A DNA stretch of 64,000 nucleotides from Trebonia sp963836195. GTDB taxonomy: Bacteria; Actinomycetota; Actinomycetes; Streptosporangiales; Streptosporangiaceae. How positions within the stretch are numbered: the stretch's first letter is position 1; each line of letters begins with the position of its first letter. The notes beneath the pieces are model-generated. The model was not told the DNA's origin. It did not search any database and was given only the letters and a program-made list of their open reading frames with translations. The translations under genes were made by a program, and so were the position numbers. Positions 34,501-41,089 of the stretch are shown here, piece by piece. Where the stretch lies: positions 248,001 to 312,000 of the forward strand of contig CAWIIX010000002.1 in assembly GCA_963836195.1 (NCBI GenBank), read 5' to 3'.

Positions 34501-34689
34501 CTGGTAGGTCGTGAACGGCGTCGTCGCCCCGGCCACGCTCGGGCTCGGGGTCCCCGGCGCCTGGTACGACGCCGGCGCGGTGGCCGCCGCCGCGCTCGGC
34601 GCGGCCGCCGCCAGCATCGGAACCCCCGCCAGCGCCGCGACCACGCTGACCACGGCGAACAGGCTGCCAAGGCGACGTCTCAGGTCCAT
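31579..34689 (-). CDS. Secreted GH87-like beta-helix glycosidase with CBM6 and F5/8-type domains
   Basis: About 1036 residues. A signal peptide (LRRRLGSLFAVVSVVAALAGVPMLAAAAPSA) starts it. A beta-sandwich follows (to about 220), then a parallel beta-helix beginning SISITSCGAVADN, with WIPQGTFYLIGTSSLVAQNVTIEGAGYWYSEVYRDVPLPNN, ADGCNLNNVSLTG and FIRGTGDDGMAINS. These match GH87 alpha-1,3-glucanases/mycodextranases, whose catalytic aspartates lie in the ADG and GTGDDG segments. Then come a CBM6 (PGVVQAENYDTGGQGAAYN), an Ig-like ASH domain (LTASPSALSFGSVTVGSTS) and a C-terminal F5/8C (CBM32) domain. It probably degrades fungal or bacterial alpha-glucan outside the cell. An ATG at 34701 is an alternative start. 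Confidence 0.78.
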   Translation of the reverse strand: MDLRRRLGSLFAVVSVVAALAGVPMLAAAAPSAAAATAPASYQAPGTPSPSVAGATTPFTTYQAPEAALGGGATVVSLTSAPTSEYDSPQGEADGHAYVQLTGPGQSVQWTNNTGQPINFINVRASIPDSSAGGGLTATLDLYVNGTFRQALNMNSIQSWQYEGNNNYNGNDQNPADGDPRDFWDEFHAFVSGAAIPPGATFSLQKDSTNTASSYWINSVDVWDAPAPTAQPANSISITSCGAVADNTPTNGAAAPGAVDSTVDIQNCINQAASAGEILWIPQGTFYLIGTSSLVAQNVTIEGAGYWYSEVYRDVPLPNNTPLGAAFQCYSCQLENFHIDSDAMSRAEVDGGGGAEDTTGNDWLISGMWVQHVESSLWASGSNGTVQNNLFTVIFADGCNLNNVSLTGTSGSSLTATNNFIRGTGDDGMAINSVAYNGSTTYAAMTDITMTHNTVIAPWGGKGIGIYGGSGHLVEDNFISDTARYIGLGVGRFGVNGSDMLGATVTGNVIVRSGGNAYFQGQPALQIGNGGDGQNVGTVTDAVVTGNTIINSVYDSIGFSTSTSTNLADNTITSPWRNGIVISPPYYPAPTGSATITGNSVTGVGSGFSAYSNDSSGFTATLSGNSWQTGSSEGPYGGTPATVPGVVQAENYDTGGQGAAYNVTSTNGTGNGYRSDGIDLEATSDTGGGYDLGWTSGGQWFRYTVNAASAGSYTVSFRVAAPSAVTDALHLASASGANLSGNISIPATGGWQNWTTVTGTVQLTAGQQTLAVDEDNGGWNLNYMSFADSGGTGSPLTASPSALSFGSVTVGSTSSASTVTVSNPGTAAAAVSSVSVSGPFSQTNTCGSSIAAGGSCTVSVSFGPTATGAAGGTLSVASSAPGSPLTVGLSGTGVSAASTNLALNQPVTASGYTQTYVASYAVDGNTSTYWESTDSDFPQWFQVDLGSSVPVGRIVMDLPPSTAWGTRTQTITIQGSADGSTYSTLAASAGYIFNPATGNTVTVTFPAATVRYVKLTFTANTGWPAGQLSELQVYSS

Positions 34690-34779
34690 GCCCCGGAACA
34701 TACATTTATCAACGGCATGATGCAATAACTAAATTTATTTACGCAAATTACCGACTAAAACCCGCAAACCATTCATCTC

Positions 34780-34799
34780 GAACGGACCCTGCCCTCCGC
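34780..34799. repeat. Dispersed intergenic repeat R2, copy 2
   Basis: The same 20-base motif as at 23461 and 47644. It lies in an otherwise AT-richer gap (34726-34779) upstream of the glycosidase gene and is followed by a C-rich minisatellite, as hairpin copies A and B are preceded by one. Confidence 0.8.
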
Positions 34800-34842
34800 G
34801 CCCCGCCCCAATTCCCCCAATCCCGTGGCAACCCAAAGCCCC

Positions 34843-34945
34843 CGCACCCCCACCCGACCCGCACCCCCACCCGACCCGCACCCCCACCCGACCCGCACCC
34901 CCACCCGACCCGCACCCCCACCCGACCCGCACCCCGACCCCCGAC
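34843..34945. repeat. 17-bp C-rich minisatellite
   Basis: The unit CGCACCCCCACCCGACC occurs five times without error (34843-34927), then decays. No protein is plausible in any frame. The opposite strand has regular G-tracts. Confidence 0.9.
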
Positions 34946-35037
34946 CCCGTCGGAAACCCCGTTGCCGGGCCCCGCCCCCGGGGCTAGGCTCGCTCCCAGC
35001 CGCACAGCGCGGCGCACCTGGCCGGAAAGGAGGCGCG

Positions 35038-35079
35038 ATGTTCACTCACCAACTGGCGCCTCCGGAGCCTGGCCGATAA
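35038..35079 (+). CDS. Possible 13-residue leader peptide
   Basis: GGAAAGGAGGCGCG, a nearly perfect Shine-Dalgarno sequence, stands just before an ATG that opens only 13 codons (MFTHQLAPPEPGR) and a TAA. It lies 39 bases before the DinB gene, on the same strand. The ribosome site is far better than that of the gene after it. It could attenuate the DinB gene or couple to it. No run of a single regulatory amino acid is present. Confidence 0.4.
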   Translation: MFTHQLAPPEPGR

Positions 35080-35118
35080 CAGACCCGGTCGCGCCTCTGC
35101 CACGCAGGGGAATGACGC

Positions 35119-35661
35119 ATGACCTCAGCATCAGCTTCACAATCGATCGTGCCCGGGCGCGCGGACGACGTCCCGGACCGCCTCGACGAGCGCACGATCC
35201 TCACCCAGTTCCTTGACTACGCCCGCGACACCGTGCACGCCAAGTGCGCGGGCCTGTCGGAGGCGGACGCACGCCGGGCCCCGCTGCCCGGCTCGCCCCT
35301 GATGACGATCTCCGGGCTGGTCAGCCACCTGCGCTGGGTGGAATGCTCGTGGATCGACCAAACGCTGCTCGGCGCCATCATCGATCCGCCCTGGACCGAC
35401 GAGGATCCCGACCGGGAGTTCCGGATCGCGGTCGAGGTCCCGCTCGCGCAGCTGCTAGCGGAGTACCGGGCCGCCTGCGACCGGCACCGCCGGCTGGTGG
35501 CCGAGCTGGACCTGGACACCCCGTCCAGGGGCGAGCTCGGCTGGCGGACCGAACCGGTCACGCTCCGCTGGGTTCTGTTCCACCTCGTCGAGGAGACCGC
35601 CCGGCACAACGGTCACATCGACATCCTCCGCGAGCTCGCCGACGGCACCCGCGGAAGATAA
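35119..35661 (+). CDS. DinB/DUF664-family protein
   Basis: 180 residues. ERTILTQFLDYARDTVHAKCAGLSEADARRAPLPGSPL, LVSHLRWVECSWIDQTLL and TLRWVLFHLVEETARHNGHIDILRELADG give the four-helix bundle with the metal histidines (SHLRWVE, RHNGH). Related to 17971-18471. Probably a mycothiol- or bacillithiol-type S-transferase or a metal-dependent hydrolase; substrate unknown. A long palindrome follows directly. Confidence 0.88.
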   Translation: MTSASASQSIVPGRADDVPDRLDERTILTQFLDYARDTVHAKCAGLSEADARRAPLPGSPLMTISGLVSHLRWVECSWIDQTLLGAIIDPPWTDEDPDREFRIAVEVPLAQLLAEYRAACDRHRRLVAELDLDTPSRGELGWRTEPVTLRWVLFHLVEETARHNGHIDILRELADGTRGR

Positions 35662-35666
35662 TCACC

Positions 35667-35718
35667 CTGATCGTGGATCGTTGTGTACACCCGGGTGTAC
35701 ACAACGATCCACGATCAG
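35667..35718. terminator. 52-bp perfect palindrome
   Basis: Two 26-base arms with no loop: CTGATCGTGGATCGTTGTGT and onward, centred on CCC|GGG between 35692 and 35693, then the exact complement. It starts six bases after the DinB stop. As RNA it would be a very stable hairpin and likely ends transcription; as DNA it could form a cruciform or bind a dimeric protein. No T-run. Confidence 0.85.
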
Positions 35719-35796
35719 CCTTCCATCGCTTACGCCGGTAAATAACAGCAAGAAGCGCTGACGGCAGCCTTGCAACCCCTGGGGCCTGAGGGATCA

Positions 35797-36990
35797 ATGG
35801 GGCATCGGCCGGGTAAGCGACCCGTTGTGAACCAGGCGCTCGCTGTGGTGATCGCGATCGCGGGTGCCGTCACGTTCGGCGCATCCGACGTCATCGAGCA
35901 GCGCGCCACCCACAAGGTGACAAAACGGCCGCCGCTGGACCTGAAGCTCTTCGCCGACCTGGCGGCCAACCGGCTCTGGGTGATCGGGATCACCGTCGAC
36001 ATCGCCGGCTCGGTCATGCAGGCGTTCGCCCTGCACTTCGGGCCGCTGGCCCTGGTACAGCCGATCCTCGTCCTCGACCTGCTGTTCGCGGTCGTGATCA
36101 CCTACGTCCTGAACCGCCGACGGCCGGACAAGGTCATCGCCGCAGGCGTCTTGTGCTGCACCGGCGGCCTGGTGCTGTTCCTGGCCGTCGCCCGACCCCA
36201 GTCCCCGCCGGTCAGCGTCGCGCCCTCCATCCTGGTACCGCTTGGCCTCACCGCGGTCGGGGTCATGGCCCTGTGCCTGGTCGCGTGGCGGGTCAGCCCG
36301 CGCAAGTTCCTGCCGCTGAGCACCGCATTCGCCTGCGGCGTGATCTTCGGGATCACGGCGTTCCTGCTCAAGGAGCTAACGCAGACCATCGGGCTGGGGT
36401 TCAACCCGCCGTCACAGCAGTGGCCGCTCTACGCGTTCATCATCGCCGAGCCGCTCGGCTTCCTGCTCAACCAGAACGCCTTCCAGGAAAGCTCGCTGAT
36501 CGCCCCGGTCCTGGCCATCCGTACCGTCACCGACCCCCTGGTCGCCATCGGCATCGGCCTGGTCTGGCTGAACGAGGAGATCGCCAGCAGCCCGGCCGCG
36601 ATCGCGGCCGAGCTGGCGGGCCTGGTCATCATGTCGGCCGGCGTCGTCGCCCTGGCCTACCGATCACCCCACCTCGAGGCCGCCACCTCCGCCTCCCCGG
36701 CCCCGCCTCCCCAAACCCCGGCTCCACCCCCACCCCCACCCCCGACCGCCTTATCCGCAAGCCCTTGCGCGATGTCGCGGGAGCAATTATGTTGCGATAT
36801 ATCGGACCGATACATCGTTCGGATGCATCGACGCGATGCATCGACGCGACCTGACTGGAGATTTCATGGAGACATCGAAGCACCAGATCGCGCCCGCCGC
36901 CGGCCGGCTCGGCGTCCTGACGGTAGGCCTCGGCGCGGTGGCGTCGACCGTTGTCGCCGGCGTCGAGCTGATCCGCCGCGGTCTCGCTGA
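35797..36990 (+). CDS. EamA/DMT-like membrane transporter
   Basis: Ten hydrophobic segments in about 310 residues: VVIAIAGAVTFGASDVIEQRATHKV, then GPLALVQPILVLDLLFAVVITYVLN and FIIAEPLGFLLNQNAFQESSLIAPVLAIRTVTDPLVAIGIGLVWLNEEI. This is the DMT-family permease type common in actinomycetes. GAGGGA precedes the ATG at 35797. After about 36720 the frame runs without a stop through proline codons, the ino1 promoter and 125 bases of ino1, so the natural stop was probably lost by an indel in the CCCCCACCCCC run near 36725-36745. Confidence 0.75.
   Translation: MGHRPGKRPVVNQALAVVIAIAGAVTFGASDVIEQRATHKVTKRPPLDLKLFADLAANRLWVIGITVDIAGSVMQAFALHFGPLALVQPILVLDLLFAVVITYVLNRRRPDKVIAAGVLCCTGGLVLFLAVARPQSPPVSVAPSILVPLGLTAVGVMALCLVAWRVSPRKFLPLSTAFACGVIFGITAFLLKELTQTIGLGFNPPSQQWPLYAFIIAEPLGFLLNQNAFQESSLIAPVLAIRTVTDPLVAIGIGLVWLNEEIASSPAAIAAELAGLVIMSAGVVALAYRSPHLEAATSASPAPPPQTPAPPPPPPPTALSASPCAMSREQLCCDISDRYIVRMHRRDASTRPDWRFHGDIEAPDRARRRPARRPDGRPRRGGVDRCRRRRADPPRSR
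36765..36793 (+). promoter_or_regulatory. Predicted ino1 promoter
   Basis: TTGCGC (36765-36770) and TATGTT (36788-36793) are separated by exactly 17 bases and stand about 75 bases before the ino1 start. A start of transcription near 36800 would fall inside the operator array. Confidence 0.5.
36795..36846. promoter_or_regulatory. Four tandem palindromic boxes, 13-bp period, before ino1
   Basis: CGATATATCG (36795), CGATACATCG (36808), GGATGCATCG (36821) and CGATGCATCG (36834) are spaced exactly 13 bases apart; the last two full 13-mers are identical but for one base. Each core is palindromic or nearly so. Such a ladder, just behind the promoter and 20 bases before the ATG, is a probable operator for a dimeric regulator. 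None is encoded nearby. Confidence 0.72.
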
Positions 36991-38188
36991 GCCCGTCGGT
37001 TCGCTCACTCAGATGGGCACCATTCGCCTCGGCCAGCGGGCTGAGGACCGGGTACCGCTCATTCGCGACTTCGTGCCCCTAGCCGACGTTGGCCAGCTGG
37101 TCTTCGGTGCCTGGGATCCGATCGCGGACACGGCCTACGAAGCCGCGCTGAAATGCGGCGTGCTCGACCGATACGCCCATATCGAGCCGATCGCGGTCGA
37201 GCTGAAGGAGATCGAGCCCATGTCGGCCGTCTTCGACCAGAGCTACGTGCGGCGGCTCGACGGCCCCAACGTCAAGCCGCAGGCCAGCAAGCGCGACCTG
37301 GCCGAGGCGCTCCGCCAGGACATCCGCGATTTCAAGTCGACCCACTCCTGCGACCGGATGGTCGTGATCTGGTGCGCATCGACCGAGATCTTCCTCGAGC
37401 CCGGCCCGGCCCACCAGAGCCTGGCGGCGCTCGAAGCCGCGATGGACGCGAACGACGAGAGCGTCCCGCCCTCGATGCTCTACGCGTACGCGGCGCTCAA
37501 GGAGGGCGCGTCCTTTATCAACGGGGCGCCCAATCTCACCGTCGACGTGCCGGCGATGGTGGAGCTCGCCCACCTGGCCGGCGTGCCCGTCGCCGGCAAG
37601 GACTTCAAGTCGGGCCAGACCCTGCTCAAGACCGTGCTGGCGCCGATGCTGAAGGCCCGCATGCTCGGTCTCCAGGGCTGGTACTCGACCAACATCCTCG
37701 GTAACCGCGACGGCGAGGTGCTGGACGACCCCGACAGCTTCCGCACCAAGGAGGAGAGCAAGCTCGGCGTGCTCGAGCACATCCTCCAGCCCAGCCGCTA
37801 TCCCCAGCTCTACGGCGACATCCACCACAAGGTGCGGATCAACTACTACCCGCCCCGCGGTGACAACAAGGAGGGCTGGGACAACATCGACATCTTCGGC
37901 TGGCTCGGCTACCCGATGCAGATCAAGGTCGACTTCCTCTGCCGCGATTCGATCCTGGCGGCGCCGATGGCGCTTGACCTGGTGCTCTTCACCGACCTGG
38001 CCCAGCGAGCGGGGCTCAAGGGCGTGCAGGAGTGGCTGTCGTTCTACTTCAAGAGCCCGCAGCACGCTCCCAGCGTCTATCCCGAGCACGACCTTTTCAT
38101 CCAGCAGACCAAGCTCAAGAACACCCTCCGCTGGCTGATGGGCGAGGAGCTGATCACCCACCTGGGGATGGAGTACTACCAGGACTAA
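36866..38188 (+). CDS. ino1: Myo-inositol-3-phosphate synthase-like enzyme
   Basis: 440 residues from the ATG at 36866. GRLGVLTVGLGAVASTVVAGVELIRRG is the NAD-binding loop; SLTQMGTIRLGQR, FGAWDPIADTAYEAALKCGVL, GVPVAGKDFKSGQTLLKTVLAPMLKARMLGLQGWYSTNILGNRDGEVLDDP and SFRTKEESK are the catalytic signatures of the family, including the KDFKSGQT and NxxGN-type segments. It turns glucose-6-phosphate into inositol-3-phosphate, the first step to mycothiol and phosphatidylinositol. Its 3' end overlaps qcrB by 35 bases on the other strand. Confidence 0.93.
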   Translation: METSKHQIAPAAGRLGVLTVGLGAVASTVVAGVELIRRGLAEPVGSLTQMGTIRLGQRAEDRVPLIRDFVPLADVGQLVFGAWDPIADTAYEAALKCGVLDRYAHIEPIAVELKEIEPMSAVFDQSYVRRLDGPNVKPQASKRDLAEALRQDIRDFKSTHSCDRMVVIWCASTEIFLEPGPAHQSLAALEAAMDANDESVPPSMLYAYAALKEGASFINGAPNLTVDVPAMVELAHLAGVPVAGKDFKSGQTLLKTVLAPMLKARMLGLQGWYSTNILGNRDGEVLDDPDSFRTKEESKLGVLEHILQPSRYPQLYGDIHHKVRINYYPPRGDNKEGWDNIDIFGWLGYPMQIKVDFLCRDSILAAPMALDLVLFTDLAQRAGLKGVQEWLSFYFKSPQHAPSVYPEHDLFIQQTKLKNTLRWLMGEELITHLGMEYYQD

Positions 38189-39869
38189 CTGTCGGCGGTG
38201 GCTCGCGTCCGTCCGGGCCCGCCTCCACCGCAGCGCGCTCGCCGGGCGCCCGCCCGTCGCCGTGACCAGACCCGTTGCCGGGCCCAGGCCCGCGCCCGTT
38301 GGACCGCAGCGGGACGGTCTCGGCGAAGGCGCGGTTGGCGATCGCCCGGGCGCGCCCGGTGAGGCCGGACATCTGCGGCGACGGCACGCCGTTGGCGTCG
38401 GACCCAGACCCGGACCCGGACCCGGACCCGGGCGCCGGCAGAGGCTTCACGGACGGCTTGCCCGCCAGCGGCGCCCGCTCCTCCTCAGTCAGCGGCCGGT
38501 GCTCCTCGACGAACTCGCCGTTCGGCAGCTGACGGATGATGCCGGTCTCGACCCCGTGGGTGAGCACCCCGGCGTCCCGGCGCTGCAGCCCGATGCAGAT
38601 CCGCCGGGTGACGATGAACGCGAGAACCGGCCCCACGATGACCATCACCCGCGCGATCCAGGTCAGCGTGTACAGCGGGATCTTGAACTGGTCGGCGATA
38701 ATGTCGTTGGCGCTCTCGCCCCACAGCACCCCGTAGAAGACCACCGCCGCCACCCCGGTCGCCGTCCGGATCGGCGCGTTGCGCGGCCGGTCGTTGATGT
38801 TGTGGAAGGACCTGTCGCCGGTCGCCCACTGCTCGAAGAACGGCCACAGCGCCGCCCCGCCCAAGATCAGCCCCAGCGGCAGCAGCGCCGGGAGCAGTAT
38901 CGACAGCGACAGCGTGTGCCCGAGGAAGCTGATCTCCCACGGGGGCATGATGCGGAGCGCGCCGTCAAGCAGGCCCAGGTAGAAGTCGGGCTGGGTCCCC
39001 GACGAGATCGCCAGCGGCGTGTACGGGCCGTATTCCCAGACCGGGTTGATCTGCGCGAACGTCGCCAGCAGGACCAGCGCCCCGAAGATGAAGAAGAACC
39101 AGGCCTGCCCCTTGAGCACGAAGTACGGGAAGAACGGCTGCCCGACGACGTTCTTCTCGGTGTTCTCCAGGGCCGGCATCTGCGTGTGCTTCTGGTGGAA
39201 CATGATGAACAGGTGCGCGGTGATCAGGCCCAGGATGATCCCCGGGATCAGGAACACATGCAGCAGGTACATCCGCGGGATGATCGAGTCGCCGGGGAAC
39301 GCGCCTCCGAACAGGAAGTACGACGCGTACGTCCCCACGATCGGGATCCCCTGCAGGATCCCCTCGAGGACCCGCAGCCCGGCCCCGGACAGCTGATCGT
39401 CCGGCAGCGAATACCCGAACAGCCCCTCGATCAGCCCCAGCGTGAACAGCACGATCCCGATCAGCCAGTTCACCTCGCGCGGCTTGCGGTACGCGCCGGT
39501 GAAGAACACCCGCAGCATGTGCACGATGATCGCGACCATGAACAGGTCCGCCGCCCAGTGGTGGATCTCCCGGATCAGCAGCCCGCCGCGGACGTCGAAC
39601 GACAGGTTCAGCGTCGACTGATACGCCTGCGACATCGTGATGCCGTCCAGCTTGGTGTACGAGCCGTGATACACGACATCGCTGGTCGACGGCACGAAGA
39701 ACAGCGCCAGGTAGGTGCCGGTCAGCAGCAGGATCACAAACGACCAGAGCGCGATCTCGCCCAGCATGAACGACCAGTGGTCAGGAAAAACCTTGTGCAT
39801 CAGGGTCCGGACGCCCTTGGCGCCGTGGAACCGGTCGTCGAGCCAACCGCCCGTGCCGCTCAGAGCCAT
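38154..39869 (-). CDS. qcrB: Cytochrome bc1 subunit B (QcrB), stand-alone copy
   Basis: 571 residues. REIHHWAADLFMVAIIVHMLRVFFTGAYRKPREVNWLIG carries heme histidines in helix B; a second pair lies in helix D (LLHVFLIPGIILGLITAHLFIMFHQKHTQM); PPWEISFLGHTLSLSILLPALLPLGLILGGAALWPFFEQW follows, with PEW of the Qo site replaced by PPWE. The soluble tail has a (GS)5 linker, GSGSGSGSGSD. In actinomycetes qcrB normally follows qcrC and qcrA beside ctaE; none is here, so this is an orphan or extra copy. It faces ino1 and overlaps its end. Confidence 0.92.
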   Translation of the reverse strand: MALSGTGGWLDDRFHGAKGVRTLMHKVFPDHWSFMLGEIALWSFVILLLTGTYLALFFVPSTSDVVYHGSYTKLDGITMSQAYQSTLNLSFDVRGGLLIREIHHWAADLFMVAIIVHMLRVFFTGAYRKPREVNWLIGIVLFTLGLIEGLFGYSLPDDQLSGAGLRVLEGILQGIPIVGTYASYFLFGGAFPGDSIIPRMYLLHVFLIPGIILGLITAHLFIMFHQKHTQMPALENTEKNVVGQPFFPYFVLKGQAWFFFIFGALVLLATFAQINPVWEYGPYTPLAISSGTQPDFYLGLLDGALRIMPPWEISFLGHTLSLSILLPALLPLGLILGGAALWPFFEQWATGDRSFHNINDRPRNAPIRTATGVAAVVFYGVLWGESANDIIADQFKIPLYTLTWIARVMVIVGPVLAFIVTRRICIGLQRRDAGVLTHGVETGIIRQLPNGEFVEEHRPLTEEERAPLAGKPSVKPLPAPGSGSGSGSGSDANGVPSPQMSGLTGRARAIANRAFAETVPLRSNGRGPGPGNGSGHGDGRAPGERAAVEAGPDGREPPPTVSPGSTPSPGG

Positions 39870-39938
39870 ACTTAGACACTACGTTGAGATAAATCTATGC
39901 ATAATGTCGAAGATCTTCATGGCGGAGCCGACGTTAAC

Positions 39939-40001
39939 GCAACCAAAGGTTGCACTATCGCGATGCGCGGGATAGTCTGATGTGCAACCGATAGTTGCAC
40001 A
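39939..40001. promoter_or_regulatory. Cluster of inverted repeats before the RibD-like gene
   Basis: GCAACC-AAA-GGTTGC (39939-39953), ACTATC-N11-GATAGT (39954-39976) and TGTGCAAC-CGATA-GTTGCACA (39981-40001) follow each other. The outer two share the GCAAC/GTTGC half-site seen in the ArsR operators at 62450-62496. They lie between the divergent qcrB and reductase genes. The regulator is not encoded beside them, so an ArsR-type protein elsewhere is expected. Confidence 0.65.
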
Positions 40002-40023
40002 TAGACAAGGGAGACAACGACCG

Positions 40024-40605
40024 ATGCGCAAGCTCATCACCGCGATGAAGATCTCGCTCGACGGCAGGTTCGAAGGCCCGCAGGGTTACGCGGACTGGGT
40101 GTCGGCCTGGTCCGATGACTACGGTCTGACCCCCGAGATCGACGCGTGCGTGCTCGGCGGCCGGATGTACCCCGGCTACGAGCAGTACTGGACGCCGATC
40201 CAGAACCACCCGGACCAGGTCCACCCCCTCAGCGGCGCCGTTCCGACCCCGGCCGAGGTCGAATGGGCAGATTTCGCCGCCAGAACTCCGCACTACGTGG
40301 TGTCGAGCACCCTGACCGAAGCCGCGTGGCCGCAGACCCGGTTCCTGCGCAGCCTGGACGAGCTGGGCAAGCTCAAGCGGGAGCAAGGCAAGGACATCTA
40401 CCTGATGGGCGGCGGCGCCATCACCGCCGCCGCGATCAACGCCGGCCTGGTCGACGAAGCGCGGCTGATCGTCTACCCGGTGATCGCGGGCGGAGAGAAC
40501 GCCCTCTTCAGGCCGTCGGCGATCCGCCGCGACCTCGAACTCAAGAAGGTCGAGCAGCTCCCGGACGGCCGCCTGAGCCTGGTCTACCGGATCGGCCGTG
40601 ACTGA
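40024..40605 (+). CDS. RibD-C/dihydrofolate-reductase-fold protein
   Basis: 193 residues: MRKLITAMKISLDGRFEGPQGYADWV at the start, DACVLGGRMYPGYEQYW, HYVVSSTLTEAAWPQTRFL, and KDIYLMGGGAITAAAINAGLVDEARLIVYPVIAGGENALF. This is the YyaP/YwjB-type reductase fold, binding NADPH. Function in this family is mostly untested. GGGAGA precedes the ATG. It overlaps the next gene by eight bases, giving a two- or three-gene unit under the inverted-repeat cluster. Confidence 0.88.
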   Translation: MRKLITAMKISLDGRFEGPQGYADWVSAWSDDYGLTPEIDACVLGGRMYPGYEQYWTPIQNHPDQVHPLSGAVPTPAEVEWADFAARTPHYVVSSTLTEAAWPQTRFLRSLDELGKLKREQGKDIYLMGGGAITAAAINAGLVDEARLIVYPVIAGGENALFRPSAIRRDLELKKVEQLPDGRLSLVYRIGRD

Positions 40606-41089
40606 CTTCGACCGCAGGACCGTCGAGGAGTTCCGCGCCAACGGCGGCCAGGCCGGCGGGGTGTTCGCGGGCACCCCGCTGGTCCTCATCCACCACATCG
40701 GCGTCAGGACCGGGATCGAGCACGTCACGCCGCTGGCGTACTCGGCCCTGGACGGCGACTCCATCGCGATCGCCGCCTCCAACGGCGGATCGCCGAAGCA
40801 CCCGGCCTGGTACCACAACCTCAAGGCCAACCCGGCGATCACCGTCGAGCTCGGCACCCAGCGATTCGAGGCGACAGCCGAGGAGCAGACCGGCCCCGCC
40901 CGCGCCGAGCTCTGGACCAGGCTCGTCGCCCAGTTCCCCAACCTAGCCAAGTTCGCCGCCAGCACCGCGCGCACCATCCCGCTCTTCCTCCTCCGCCGTG
41001 CCCCCCTCCCGGCCGCGCGTTGCCTCGTCGGCCCTGGCGACGGACTATTGGCGGATGGAACCCCCGCAGGGAAGCCCGGAGTGGCTTGA
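40598..41089 (+). CDS. Deazaflavin (F420)-dependent nitroreductase-family protein (DDN)
   Basis: 163 residues from a GTG: RTVEEFRANGGQAGGVFAGTPLVLIHHIGVRTGIEHVTPLAYS, then DDDSIAIAASNGGSPKHPAWYHNLKANPAITVELG-type text. This is the split beta-barrel of DDN, which binds coenzyme F420. The natural family end is RTIPLFLLRR at about residue 131; the last 30 residues overlap the next gene's start and may be read-through. A related protein is at 50002-50430. Confidence 0.83.
   Translation: MTDFDRRTVEEFRANGGQAGGVFAGTPLVLIHHIGVRTGIEHVTPLAYSALDGDSIAIAASNGGSPKHPAWYHNLKANPAITVELGTQRFEATAEEQTGPARAELWTRLVAQFPNLAKFAASTARTIPLFLLRRAPLPAARCLVGPGDGLLADGTPAGKPGVA

Noticed and set aside
31522..34728. A 1068-codon plus-strand frame opposite the secreted glycosidase
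   Set aside because: Its residues are almost only R, G, V, A, H and D in no domain order, a usual mirror of GC-rich coding DNA. The minus-strand protein has a signal peptide and four known domains.
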